Shown: positions 18,793-27,718, numbered from the stretch's first letter. The stretch is DNA of 64,000 nucleotides from Planococcus sp. CPCC 101016 (GCF_007859295.1 NZ_VOHB01000002.1:1613624-1677623); one strand, 5' to 3'. Numbers and translations: made by a program. The notes: a model not told the origin generated them from the letters alone.

Positions 18793-20229
18793 ATGAAGAA
18801 ACAATACAATACGCGCGCCATCTTGGCGTCGCTGCTGATCGTCGGTTTTGTGGGCATGTTCAGCGAAACTGCCCTTAATATTGCCATGACTAATTTAATG
18901 GACGTGTTCCAGATTACGGCTGCAACTGCACAATGGCTGACGACCGGGTTCTTACTGACGCTCGGCATCTTGATGCCAGTAAGCGGTTTGCTGCTGCAGA
19001 AGTTTACAACAAGACAACTGTTCGTAAGTTCGCTAATAAGCTCAATTGCGGGCACATTGATTGCGGCGCTCGCGTTCAATTTTGAAATGTTGATGTTTGC
19101 CCGGGTTTTACAGGCAGTTGGCATGGGCTTGCTGCTTCCGCTCCTGTTCAATACGATTCTTGTCATCTATCCCCCTGAAAAGCGGGGAGCAGCTATGGGA
19201 TTCGTCGGACTGGTCATCATGTTCGCACCAGCGACCGGACCGACCATCGGCGGTTTACTGATCCAGTATTTTACGTGGCATTACATTTTCTGGTTCTCGC
19301 TGCCACTTTTAGTCGTAGGGTTATTGATCGGGTTAAAGTATTTGGAAAATGTCACCGAGGTCACGAAACCCCGGATCGATCTCTTATCGATTGCCTTGTC
19401 AACCATCGGCTTTGGCGGAGTGGTCTTTGGCTTCAGTAAAGCAGGCGAAGGCTCAGAAGGTTGGACTAGTACAGTGGTGGTTGCTTCCATCGTTGTCGGG
19501 CTCGTTGCTTTAGTCTTGTTCGTCCTGCGTCAGACTTCTATGAAAGATCCTATGTTAAACCTGAGCGTTTTCAAGTATCCCATGTACGTCATTGGGCTGC
19601 TTCTGGTCCTGATCTGCATGATGATTATTATGTCCAGCATGATCATTTTGCCGATGTTCCTTCAAACTGGCGCCGGATTCTCAGTATTCATTGCCGGACT
19701 CATGCTTCTGCCGGGCAGTGCGCTAAATGGTATTCTGTCTCCACTAGTAGGACGGTTATTCGATAAGTATGGACCGACTTGGCTGGTTATTCCAGGCCTT
19801 GTTCTCGTTGCGGTTATGCTTTGGTTCTTTGCCACGCTATCCCCAGCTTCTTCCGTGGCCTTTATTGTACTGTTGCATATCGGGCTCATGGTGGGGATCT
19901 CCTTGATTTGGATGCCAGCACAAACGAACGGTTTGAACCAATTGCCGCCGGCATTATACCCGCACGGTACAGCCGTCCTGAACACGCTGCAGCAGGTTAT
20001 GGGAGCGATTGGAACAGCGGTCGCCATCAGCATCCTGACGAGTGGTATGGAGAAGTACCTGCATGGCTCCTCCGATCCGACAAAGCTAACCGAAATTGCC
20101 AAAGCGATAACTGCAGGTTCACAAAATGTCTTCTTGGTTGCAATGTTCGTTGCACTGCTAGGCATTGTCTTAGCGTTCTTCATCCGTCACACAGTTGCCA
20201 GCCGTAAGTCGGCGCCATCCATCCATTGA
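18793..20229 (+). CDS. MFS multidrug exporter, DHA2 type, copy 2 (tandem paralogue)
   Basis: The 478-residue product is similar from end to end to the preceding transporter: same opening (KQYNTRAILASLL), same GLVIMFAPATGPTIGG motif C, same FKYPMYV and LMLLPGSAL segments. The pair arose by tandem duplication and has diverged, mostly by conservative changes. RBS GGAGAGAAAAA precedes the ATG. Two similar exporters may form homodimer/heterodimer variants or have split substrate ranges; the sequence cannot decide. Confidence 0.88.
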   Translation: MKKQYNTRAILASLLIVGFVGMFSETALNIAMTNLMDVFQITAATAQWLTTGFLLTLGILMPVSGLLLQKFTTRQLFVSSLISSIAGTLIAALAFNFEMLMFARVLQAVGMGLLLPLLFNTILVIYPPEKRGAAMGFVGLVIMFAPATGPTIGGLLIQYFTWHYIFWFSLPLLVVGLLIGLKYLENVTEVTKPRIDLLSIALSTIGFGGVVFGFSKAGEGSEGWTSTVVVASIVVGLVALVLFVLRQTSMKDPMLNLSVFKYPMYVIGLLLVLICMMIIMSSMIILPMFLQTGAGFSVFIAGLMLLPGSALNGILSPLVGRLFDKYGPTWLVIPGLVLVAVMLWFFATLSPASSVAFIVLLHIGLMVGISLIWMPAQTNGLNQLPPALYPHGTAVLNTLQQVMGAIGTAVAISILTSGMEKYLHGSSDPTKLTEIAKAITAGSQNVFLVAMFVALLGIVLAFFIRHTVASRKSAPSIH

Positions 20230-20313
20230 TTTCATTAAAGGAGAACGGAATACGTTAATTCTTCGTAGCTGGTGGATGAATAAACCAACAATATAAAAAA
20301 CATGAAATCTCTG

Positions 20314-20356
20314 AAGTCAGTATGGGTCCACGCTCGGACTTATGCTGACTTTTTAT
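20314..20356 (+). terminator. Terminator or attenuator before the nitronate monooxygenase gene
   Basis: AGTCAGTAT pairs with ATGCTGACT (one wobble), with an inner GGTCC/GGAC helix, followed directly by TTTTTAT and then the AAGGAG ribosome site of the next gene. The gap of only 15 bases to the start makes an attenuator possible. Confidence 0.65.
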
Positions 20357-20370
20357 AAGGAGTGTAGTCA

Positions 20371-21345
20371 ATGATTTCAGTAAGAATGACTAATAGAATA
20401 TGCGAAATATTAAATATAGAAAAACCAATTGTACAAGGCCCAATGTCTTGGATTACAAATGCCGAATTTGTTGCAGCGGTAAGCAATGCTGGTGGACTAG
20501 GATTTCTAGGCCCAAATGCCGGTCAGATTGACACAACTCGTTCACCCGAAATAAGTGCGGAACGAATGAGAGCTGAAGTACAAAAATTAAAATCATTAAC
20601 TGATAAGCCATTCGGAATACCTGTGATCGTACATTCTGATTTAGCTTACACATGGCCAATTTTAGAAATGGTTATTGAGGAGAAAGTTCCTGTTGTTATA
20701 GTGAACGGTATATTGGATGAAAGAATCTTTAAACCATTAAAAGAAAATAATATAAAAATTATTTATAGACCCCTTACTCCTACTATTAAAGATGCAAAAG
20801 CTGCAGAAGAATTTGGAGTAGATGTTTATGTAGCGACTGGATTTGATGAAGGTGGGTCGGTTCCAGAACGAGTCATTGGAACATTTTCGATTGTTCCAAT
20901 GATTGCAGATGCGATAAATATTCCTGTAATGGCAGCTGGTGGTATTGGAGATGTTAGAGGAGTGCGTGCCGCATTTGCTCTAGGCGCTGAAGGTGTGTTT
21001 GCTGGGAGTGTCTTTATTCCAACAAAAGAAAACCCGGCTGCAGAAAACGTGAAACAAATGATTGTAAATGCTACAGCAGAAGATTTACTGATGTTCCGTA
21101 CTTTGCCTGCATACTATCGTTCTTTACCAACTCAATTAGCATATAAACTAGTCGAAATGGATAACCAAGGTGTTAGTCGTGAAGAAATAGCAAAAACGAT
21201 GGTTGGCTCAATTGGTATGCGTATCGGTATGCTGGAAGGCAATACAGATGATGGCTATATTTCTATAGGTACTGGAATTACGCCAATCAAAGAAATCAGA
21301 ACCGTAAAAGAAGTGGTTGATACTTTAATGCAAGACTTTAATTGA
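20371..21345 (+). CDS. Nitronate monooxygenase / 2-nitropropane dioxygenase-family FMN enzyme
   Basis: The 324-residue protein has the NMO TIM-barrel fold: IEKPIVQGPMSWITN (10-24) with the FMN-contacting GPM, then SNAGGLGFLG (38-47), a YVATGFDEGGS segment near 150 and AAGGIGDVRGVRAAFALGAE with its phosphate-binding glycines (about 190-209). The family oxidises nitronates or acts as NAD(P)H-flavin oxidoreductase. The motif HGS/H that carries the catalytic base in class I enzymes is not obvious, so strict nitronate activity is uncertain. RBS AAGGAGTG. The DNA is visibly more AT-rich than the MFS genes to its left. Confidence 0.82.
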   Translation: MISVRMTNRICEILNIEKPIVQGPMSWITNAEFVAAVSNAGGLGFLGPNAGQIDTTRSPEISAERMRAEVQKLKSLTDKPFGIPVIVHSDLAYTWPILEMVIEEKVPVVIVNGILDERIFKPLKENNIKIIYRPLTPTIKDAKAAEEFGVDVYVATGFDEGGSVPERVIGTFSIVPMIADAINIPVMAAGGIGDVRGVRAAFALGAEGVFAGSVFIPTKENPAAENVKQMIVNATAEDLLMFRTLPAYYRSLPTQLAYKLVEMDNQGVSREEIAKTMVGSIGMRIGMLEGNTDDGYISIGTGITPIKEIRTVKEVVDTLMQDFN

Positions 21346-21442
21346 ACTTATTAAACAACTGTCTCGAAATATAAAGATTCTCTCTATCTTCTTAATAGAG
21401 ACCCTAAAGAATTATGTGTAAATAGTTAGTTCGAGAAGTTAG

Positions 21443-21574
21443 TGCATAAAAATTAAGAGAACTGGAAAAGAGAATTTAGTTGATGAAATTATGATTGTTG
21501 ATTTTTATGGGGAACAAGAAGGTCGGTTAAAATCCTATAATTTGCTTGCAGAAGAATTCTTACATTCAACATAA
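21443..21574 (+). pseudogene. C-terminal remnant of a second (MsnO8-type) LLM gene
   Basis: The frame 21482-21574 reads DEIMIVDFYGEQEGRLKSYN then LLAEEFLHST and stop. It aligns with the C-terminus of the intact enzyme at 24354-25367 (DEIMVADFYPDQRTRLKGHT, LLAEL). The frame can be followed upstream to about 21443. There is no start codon or ribosome site, so this is only a tail. Confidence 0.82.
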
Positions 21575-21639
21575 GAAAATAAATACTTAAAGATTAAGAT
21601 AACCATCATATTTTATTCCGATAGAGAGAAGGTAAAGGA

Positions 21640-22767
21640 ATGGATAATAGAAAAAAGTTAAAAATAGGCGCTATTATTGAAGGTGTTGGCTACAACCATA
21701 TGGGGTGGCGACACCCTGACATGCCTGCTGATGCGAGTGAAAATATCGATTACTATGTAAAACAAGCAAAAATTGCAGAAAAGGCGAAATTCGATACTTT
21801 GTTTTTAATCGATGTCAGCCATGTTGGGCCGGGAAACATACCACATTACTTGAGCATGTTTGAAGGGGTCAGCATCATGTCAGCGCTCAGTATGGTTACT
21901 AAGAATATTGGCCTTTCAGCAACCATTGCTGCGTCGTACGGAGATCCATTTTCTGCTGCGAGACAGATATTATCCCTCGACAAAATCAGCAAAGGCCGGG
22001 CTTCCCTAAATGCGATTACTTCTAATCCCGGTGGAATGGTGAACTATAGCAGAGGGCACCTAACAAAAGCAGATCAGTACCCGATGCAAAAAGAATTTAT
22101 GGAGATTCTCTTAGGTTTATGGGATTCATATGAAGATGATGCTTTTATACGAGATAAAGCAAATGGAATCTATTTAAATCCACAAAAAATGCATCCTATA
22201 AACTATAGAGGGAATTATTTCTCGGTAGATGGTCCATTGAATCTCAGTCGTTCGATTCAAGGCAGACCGGTACTCTTCACGGCGGGTATGTCTGATAATT
22301 TTATGAATAATGCTGCGAAGTATACGGATGGAGTCTTTACCTTTGCTCAATCAGTTGATCATTTAAAAGAAATTGTGACAAAAATTAAAAAAAAGGTAGC
22401 ATTAGAAGGACGATCTCCTGAGGACTTTATTGTTGCGGTTTCACAGCAAGTGCTTGTTGGCAGAACTGAAAAAGAAGCCGAAGAAAAATTCCGGGAAATG
22501 GAAAATCTAATCCCTCAGTATCGAATTCAAAAACCTTTATTTTTCGGTTCGGCCGAGAAAGTCGCCGATCAAATTCAGGAATGGTATGAAGCAGGTTTCA
22601 TGGATATGTTGTTGGTTCAACAAGAGCATCCAACAGCTTTAGAAGATTTCGCTGATTTAGTCGTTCCAATTTTACAGGATAGAGGCATTTTCCGTACAGA
22701 ATATGAATCAAATACGTTACGAGGAAATTTAGAATTGCCTTATCCCCAAAATAGATATTCTATCTGA
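21640..22767 (+). CDS. LLM flavin-dependent monooxygenase, NtaA/SnaA/DszA type
   Basis: This 375-residue member of the bacterial-luciferase superfamily opens KKLKIGAIIEGVGYNHMGWR and has the NtaA/DszA landmarks KFDTLFLIDV (about 48-57), ARQILSLDKISKGRASLNAI (about 108-127), TSNPGG and GRPVLFTAG. Enzymes of this group use FMNH2 and O2 to cleave C-S or C-N bonds (DszA on sulfones, NtaA on nitrilotriacetate). It is shorter than the ~440 residues usual for the group; the loss seems to be in internal insertions, since both ends are intact. RBS AGAGAAGG. It sits upstream of two FMN reductase genes that could feed it. Confidence 0.85.
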   Translation: MDNRKKLKIGAIIEGVGYNHMGWRHPDMPADASENIDYYVKQAKIAEKAKFDTLFLIDVSHVGPGNIPHYLSMFEGVSIMSALSMVTKNIGLSATIAASYGDPFSAARQILSLDKISKGRASLNAITSNPGGMVNYSRGHLTKADQYPMQKEFMEILLGLWDSYEDDAFIRDKANGIYLNPQKMHPINYRGNYFSVDGPLNLSRSIQGRPVLFTAGMSDNFMNNAAKYTDGVFTFAQSVDHLKEIVTKIKKKVALEGRSPEDFIVAVSQQVLVGRTEKEAEEKFREMENLIPQYRIQKPLFFGSAEKVADQIQEWYEAGFMDMLLVQQEHPTALEDFADLVVPILQDRGIFRTEYESNTLRGNLELPYPQNRYSI

Positions 22768-22791
22768 ATAAATTGAAGAGAGGTGTGACTA

Positions 22792-22941
22792 GTGGAACTA
22801 GAAGAAATCATCCTCGCTTGTATAGAAGAACACCCAGGAATGAGTGCAAAGAAGGTGGTTTCATGTTTGGATTCAAAAACAAACGGTTTCACAGTAACCG
22901 AAGAAACGAAGCTACAAGCTTCGATTTTCAAACAATTCTGA
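22792..22941 (+). CDS. Small 49-residue protein, winged-helix-like, unknown
   Basis: A GTG start with GAAGAGAGGTG just upstream opens a frame beginning MELEEIILACIEEHPGMSAK and ending SIFKQF. It sits in the 212-base gap between the LLM and the reductase genes. The helix-turn style IEEHPGMSAKKVVSCL resembles the first helices of a winged-helix domain, but the protein is too short for one. It may be a real small protein or the front of a truncated regulator. Confidence 0.45.
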   Translation: MELEEIILACIEEHPGMSAKKVVSCLDSKTNGFTVTEETKLQASIFKQF

Positions 22942-22979
22942 AGTGATTTTAAATAACGTTTATTGAAGGAGAGATTCTT

Positions 22980-23528
22980 ATGGAAACAAAAATTAATATT
23001 ATCGCCATATCAGGAAGTAGTCGAAAAAAATCTTCAACTCTAAAAGCACTCAATAGCCTGAATAAATTCGTACCCAGCAATGTTAATTATGAAATATACG
23101 ATGGCATTGAAAAACTTCCGCATTTTAATCGTGAATTAGATAATGATAACGCTCCAGCAGAGGTGGAAGTATATAGAGAATTGCTTTCTAGAGCAGACGG
23201 AGTCATTATCTGTACACCCGAATATATAAAGGGGGTACCAGGAGTCTTAAAAAACGCTTTAGAATGGTTGGTGTCGTCTGCCGAGCTTTATGCGAAACCA
23301 GTAGCGGTTATTACAGCTTCATGTGATGGGGAAAATGCTCATCAAGCCTTGCAACTTAATTTATCTATGGTAAATGCGAATGTGTTCGATGGCGGCGCCT
23401 TATTAATTTCAGGTGAAAACAATAGATTGAACGAAGACGGGGAATTTATAAAGGATGAGGTTAATTCTTCACTAAAGCTATTAATATCGAAATTGCTTGA
23501 AGAAATTAATAAAAAAGGGTCTTTTTAA
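22980..23528 (+). CDS. NAD(P)H-dependent FMN reductase (SsuE/flavodoxin-like), copy 1
   Basis: The 182-residue flavodoxin-fold protein has the FMN phosphate loop SGSSRKKSS (11-19) and the flavin-contact segment TPEYIKGVPGVLKNALEW (79-96), both diagnostic of the SsuE/AzoR-like NADPH-dependent FMN reductase family. It would reduce FMN for the neighbouring two-component monooxygenases. RBS GAAGGAGAG precedes ATG. Confidence 0.87.
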   Translation: METKINIIAISGSSRKKSSTLKALNSLNKFVPSNVNYEIYDGIEKLPHFNRELDNDNAPAEVEVYRELLSRADGVIICTPEYIKGVPGVLKNALEWLVSSAELYAKPVAVITASCDGENAHQALQLNLSMVNANVFDGGALLISGENNRLNEDGEFIKDEVNSSLKLLISKLLEEINKKGSF

Positions 23529-23623
23529 GATCGGTTTTTTAGATAAATTAATATAGAAGAAAAACCAGGTATTTAGATATTTAGAGAAATACTAAATTGC
23601 TGAAATGAAAGGATAGAAAAATT

Positions 23624-24148
23624 ATGAGTGATATTATTATTATTATTTCTGGAAGTCCTTCTGATACCTCAAAAACGAAGAAGGTTCTTGACTATTTGGG
23701 GACAATTTTGGAGTTGGAAGGATTTTCAATAAAACATATTTCAGTAAAGGATGTTTCCAAAGATGTATTATTCGATGGGGCATATGATAGTCCTGAAATT
23801 CGGGATATCGCTATTTTAATCCAAAATGCGAAAGGTGTCATCATTGGGTCGCCAGTCTATAAAGATGCCTATTCAGGGGTACTGAAAACATTAATTGACG
23901 TACTTCCACAAGATGTATTGGAACACAAACCGGTGCTTCCTTTAATGACTGGTGGCAGTTCTACACATCTTCTGGCACTAGACTACACATTAAAACCAGT
24001 CTTGGCCTCATTAAAAGCACACAATTTAAAAGGTCTATACTTCATAGACGCACAAATTGATAAACAGAGCGAAATTCCAATAAATGATGTGGACACGTTA
24101 AAACGGACGAAAAAACAACTGTATTACTTTATGGAGTTAGCTAAATAA
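23624..24148 (+). CDS. NAD(P)H-dependent FMN reductase (SsuE-like), copy 2
   Basis: The 174-residue protein has the same fold as the previous gene product but is clearly diverged: phosphate loop SGSPSDTSK (9-17) and GSPVYKDAYSGVLKTLIDVL (about 82-101), closer to SsuE proper (alkanesulfonate system). RBS GAAAGGAT. Two different reductases beside three monooxygenases suggest that each supports a different oxygenase, or that one is left from the lost LLM genes. Confidence 0.85.
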   Translation: MSDIIIIISGSPSDTSKTKKVLDYLGTILELEGFSIKHISVKDVSKDVLFDGAYDSPEIRDIAILIQNAKGVIIGSPVYKDAYSGVLKTLIDVLPQDVLEHKPVLPLMTGGSSTHLLALDYTLKPVLASLKAHNLKGLYFIDAQIDKQSEIPINDVDTLKRTKKQLYYFMELAK

Positions 24149-24163
24149 TTCGGTTTTAATAAG

Positions 24164-24253
24164 AGAAATGAAGATTTCAATGAGCTTGTCACCCCTCTAT
24201 TACAAAAACTTAGTATTTTAAAGGCCTTTATCAGGCAGCTAGATGAAGAGTAA
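24164..24253 (+). pseudogene. C-terminal remnant of a third LLM gene
   Basis: Directly after the second reductase gene the frame reads RNEDFNELVTPLLQKLSIL then nine residues and a stop. It matches the conserved F..LVVPILQxRG segment near the C-terminus of NtaA-type LLM proteins (seen intact at 22640-22690 and 26620-26650). No start codon lies upstream. The match is short. Confidence 0.6.
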
Positions 24254-24353
24254 ATTCAGATTTACTTTATATACCGAATCATTAGGTAGAAAAAATTAAA
24301 AGAATAGCCCAGTTATTAAATTAACTAAAGACAGGTAAACAGGAGATGCCAAT

Positions 24354-25367
24354 ATGAATTATTCAATACTTGATTACGTGCATATTTTTAAGGGAGAAAC
24401 TCCGCAACAAGCACTGGAAAATACAAAAGAAACAGTGGCATTAGCTGATTCTTTGGACTATAAACGCTACTGGTTTACAGAACATCACAATGCAACGACC
24501 ATTTTTAGCATGGCACCCGATTTATTAATGATGCTCGCAGGTACATTAACGAAAAATATGAACATCGGGGCAGGCGGCATTATGCTGCCTAATTATAGTC
24601 CTTATAAAGTGGCGGAAAACTTTGCGATGTTAGAAGCAGCGTTTCCGGGTCGTGTGGATTTGGGAATGGGACGTGCATCTGGTACAGACTTTTTAGCAAA
24701 AATTGCACTCCAAATGACCAGAGAGAAAATGATTGAGGTGGATACAGCTGATCAGATTCAAGAGATCATCTATCATTTAACGAAATCCTTCCCAGAAGGT
24801 CATCCGTTGCAAACGTTAAAAATTCCTGGTGGACCGTATAAGCCGAATATGTTTATGTTAGGTTCATCCGCTGGTGGCTTAAGCTTAGCGGCAGAATTCG
24901 GTTTAAAATTCGCTTTTGCAGGCCAATTAAACCCTAATCAAGACGTACAATTATTAAACCTCTATAAACAGCGCTTTGAAGCGCAAGGTCATAAAGAAAA
25001 GCCGTATAGCATTTTATCGAAATTTATTTTCGTGGCAGACACGGAGGAAGAGGCAAAGCTAGCGGCATTACCCGCTGAAATTAGCTGGATGAAAATGTAT
25101 AAGGGTGCTAATGCAGAGGAACTGCAATTGTTAACGGTAGCAGAAGCTGCTAACTATAAATTTACTTCGCATGAACTAGCCATTCGTGAACAAAATAAAG
25201 GACGCTTTATTGTAGGGAATCCCGAGCAAGTTAAGGCACAAATCCAAGAACTTGAACGTGCAGCACGCATTGACGAAATTATGGTGGCGGATTTTTATCC
25301 GGATCAGCGTACGCGACTAAAAGGACATACGTTATTGGCTGAATTAATGAAAGCAGAATGGCTCTAG
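24354..25367 (+). CDS. LLM flavin-dependent oxidoreductase, MsnO8-type luciferase-like
   Basis: The 337-residue protein has the group-1 luciferase-like layout: YSILDYVHIFKGETPQQAL at the N-terminus, RYWFTEHHN (about 39-47), GGIMLPNYSPYKVAENFAML (about 75-94), the F..GRVDLGMGRASG segment and LLGSSAGG-like MLGSSAGGLSLA. These are typical of the MsnO8/YhbW-type LLM enzymes. The reaction is FMNH2-dependent oxygenation of an unknown substrate. The gene starts after a 200-base gap that holds an LLM scrap. RBS AGGAGATG. Confidence 0.85.
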   Translation: MNYSILDYVHIFKGETPQQALENTKETVALADSLDYKRYWFTEHHNATTIFSMAPDLLMMLAGTLTKNMNIGAGGIMLPNYSPYKVAENFAMLEAAFPGRVDLGMGRASGTDFLAKIALQMTREKMIEVDTADQIQEIIYHLTKSFPEGHPLQTLKIPGGPYKPNMFMLGSSAGGLSLAAEFGLKFAFAGQLNPNQDVQLLNLYKQRFEAQGHKEKPYSILSKFIFVADTEEEAKLAALPAEISWMKMYKGANAEELQLLTVAEAANYKFTSHELAIREQNKGRFIVGNPEQVKAQIQELERAARIDEIMVADFYPDQRTRLKGHTLLAELMKAEWL

Positions 25368-25408
25368 AAAGTAGATACCATATGAAAATAAACTAGGGGG
25401 ATTTATTT

Positions 25409-26740
25409 ATGTCTGAAAAAAAACAAATGTTGCTTGGTTTAGGATTTACAGGGGCATTCGGTGCAAATGCTAAAGCTTGGAAAAGTGAGGGTGTCAATGT
25501 GACTACTTATCCAGATATTAATGCAGATATTCGCTATGCTCAACTTGCTGAAAAAGGTAAATTTCAATTTATATTTGTAGGTGATTTCCCTGGAGCAATA
25601 CCCGATGATAACAGGGAGGTGCCATCGATGACGATTGAACCTATCATTACTGCCACTGCAATATTACAACAAACAAAACACATTGGTGTGGCGTCAACTG
25701 TACATACTCAGTGGAATTATCCTTTTACTTTAGCACGTCAATTTAAAGGGATAGATTTAATGAGTGGTGGACGTATTGCTTGGAATGCTGTTACGGGATC
25801 AAGTCCAAAGGTAGCAGAAAACTTTGGTGTAAAACTAATGGATAGTAGATCACGTTATGAAAGTCATTATGAGTTCGTAGAAACTGTGCAGCACTTATGG
25901 GCAACATGGGGAAAAGATGCTCTAAAAGCTGATAAAGAAACCGGTGTATTTGCGGATTATAGCCAAGTAAAACCTGTTCATATATCTGGTAAACATATAC
26001 AGGCAAATGGAGCCTTGCCAATTCCACCTTCACCACAAGGACAACCGGTCATCTTTCACTCTGGTGGATCTCCAAATAGTATTGCGTTTGCAGGACGCTA
26101 TGCGAGTGCAATGATTGGTGAAGTGTGGACGAAAGAACAAGGTATTGCTACAAGAAATGCACTACGCCAGGCTGCGATAGACGCGGGTCGAAATCCAGAT
26201 GAGATTAAATTTATCGCAGGACTCATGCCGGTTGTTGCAAATTCTAAACGTGAAGCAATAGATCGTCACGCAAGTTTTATGGATGAAAATATAGTACAAC
26301 AACGTGCATTTCATATCGGAATGATATTAGGAATCAGCTTAACTCCTGAAGATTTAGAACGCCCGATCGCACCAGAACTTTTAGACAAGGTAAAAATCGA
26401 CCGTTACTCTGATCCTCGTGCTGAGAATGTTTTAAAGGTGGCGCGTGAAGGTTGGACATTACGCGATATCATTTATCATTCTGTAATTGATTACCATCCT
26501 GCAACATTAGGTGATGCAAAAAAAACTGCGGATTACCTAACTGAAATGTTTGAAAGTGGCGCAGCAGATGGCTTTTGGATACTACCAGATGCTTATGAAA
26601 CCGACTTTAAACGTTTTGTAGAAGAAGTGGTCCCTATTTTACAGGAACGTGGTGTATTCCATGAAGATTATGATGGAGAGACATTAAGAGAAAATCTTGG
26701 TGTGCCCTATCAATATGGTGTAGATAAACGATTATCTTAA
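25409..26740 (+). CDS. LLM flavin-dependent monooxygenase, NtaA/SnaA/DszA/YxeK type, full length
   Basis: The 443-residue length is standard for the NtaA/SnaA/DszA/YxeK group. Landmarks are QFIFVGDFPG, TVHTQWNYPFTLARQFKGID (about 97-116), LMSGGRIAWNAVTGSSP with the motif GR(I/A)xWNxVT, and GQPVIFHSGGSPNS. Members act on nitrilotriacetate, sulfones, or N-acetyl-S-(2-succino)cysteine (YxeK). No acetyltransferase or deacylase of the Yxe pathway is near, so YxeK function is not supported by context. It closes the cluster at a strong terminator. Confidence 0.87.
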   Translation: MSEKKQMLLGLGFTGAFGANAKAWKSEGVNVTTYPDINADIRYAQLAEKGKFQFIFVGDFPGAIPDDNREVPSMTIEPIITATAILQQTKHIGVASTVHTQWNYPFTLARQFKGIDLMSGGRIAWNAVTGSSPKVAENFGVKLMDSRSRYESHYEFVETVQHLWATWGKDALKADKETGVFADYSQVKPVHISGKHIQANGALPIPPSPQGQPVIFHSGGSPNSIAFAGRYASAMIGEVWTKEQGIATRNALRQAAIDAGRNPDEIKFIAGLMPVVANSKREAIDRHASFMDENIVQQRAFHIGMILGISLTPEDLERPIAPELLDKVKIDRYSDPRAENVLKVAREGWTLRDIIYHSVIDYHPATLGDAKKTADYLTEMFESGAADGFWILPDAYETDFKRFVEEVVPILQERGVFHEDYDGETLRENLGVPYQYGVDKRLS

Positions 26741-26754
26741 TAGAAGTCATATAG

Positions 26755-26787
26755 AGCACAGGCTGATAATGGCCTGTGCTTCTTTTT
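26755..26787 (+). terminator. Terminator closing the monooxygenase cluster
   Basis: AGCACAGGC (26755-26763) pairs perfectly with GCCTGTGCT (26772-26780), followed by TCTTTTT. Confidence 0.93.
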
Positions 26788-26974
26788 AATGGCTCTTATA
26801 ATTTATAATTTATAATTTGTAAAAAAATAAGAATAATAAATACGGAACTGCAATTTCAATCTATGTTCTTTTTTAAGTTAAATTTATTTAGAAAGTCGTT
26901 TAACTTTATAGTGTTCCTCCTAGTTTGCTATTAGAATTACTGCTGTTTCTGATAGTCTACCTCAGAAATTTTAT

Positions 26975-27217
26975 TCAAAATAAACCAACTGCTATTAAAT
27001 AGATACCGACGAATACAAAAAGCGAACCGCTTATAATCAAAAACAATTTTAGCAGCCAGAAATTTACGATTGGTGGAAGGAACAGTGTATGTTTAAATCC
27101 TTTGAAATCATCTGTATCCAGAAATCTTTTTTTTCTCATATAAACTACTCCGAAGACTAGACAACAAACTCCCATGAGTAGGATTAATATACCAGAATTT
27201 AATTGGTTGAAATCCAA
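26975..27217 (-). CDS. Small two-helix membrane protein, unknown
   Basis: The 80-residue product has two hydrophobic segments (about 7-26 and 53-79) separated by a basic loop (MRKKRF). The TTG start at 27217 is seven bases after AGGGGGAG. No family recognised. It stands alone; the 190 bases between it and the cluster terminator are AT-rich and without a gene. Confidence 0.65.
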   Translation of the reverse strand: MDFNQLNSGILILLMGVCCLVFGVVYMRKKRFLDTDDFKGFKHTLFLPPIVNFWLLKLFLIISGSLFVFVGIYLIAVGLF

Positions 27218-27663
27218 AGAAAACTCCCCCTTTACTAAGTTTTTTTAGTATCTAACTTCTGATAACCGGCGATATGTAAACTTATTCACTTACTTTTACA
27301 AAAGACTTATGCTCTTTTCTCTGTTTTTGCTGGTTCCATGAATTTAAACTGTTCAATTTGAGTCCCTGCAGAAATACCAAAATGGCGTTGTTATTTATAA
27401 AAAAACTACTGTGTATAAATGGAGACTCGTATTTGATATTCATGATTGAACTAAAAAAAGAGAAAGAAAATACTCTTGGTTCCGTTTCTTTTTTCCTCTT
27501 AGCAATTCATGATATGTGAATTTTGTTAATCATTTCATGAAATGAACAATAACCAGTTAGGGAATTGCTTACTGCCTGGTTATCGTTTAACAAAGTATGC
27601 ACGAGTTAAGTGCTGTACGTAATTCCCCCGTGTTCTCATCTTTTCATTTTGAAAAATTCCATT
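27218..27663. other. Gene-free AT-rich gap
   Basis: No coding frame with a ribosome site was found. ATAACCAG and CTGGTTAT (27549-27587) form an 8-base hairpin around a 19-base loop, without a T-run. Two purine/pyrimidine-rich arms near 27457-27496 could also pair. Nothing else stands out. Confidence 0.4.
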
Positions 27664-27699
27664 AAAAAACCGCCAGGACTTTTTTGATCTCTTGGCGGT
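27664..27699 (-). terminator. Terminator of the PAS-STAS gene
   Basis: Read on the - strand, ACCGCCA pairs with TGGCGGT (27693-27699 with 27669-27675) and is followed by TTTTTTA. Confidence 0.88.
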
Positions 27700-27718
27700 C
27701 AAGTAATTCATAGGATAT

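Noticed and set aside
20371-26740. Luminescence (lux) operon
   Set aside because: The LLM proteins belong to NtaA/DszA and MsnO8 groups; no luxC, luxD or luxE homologue is present.
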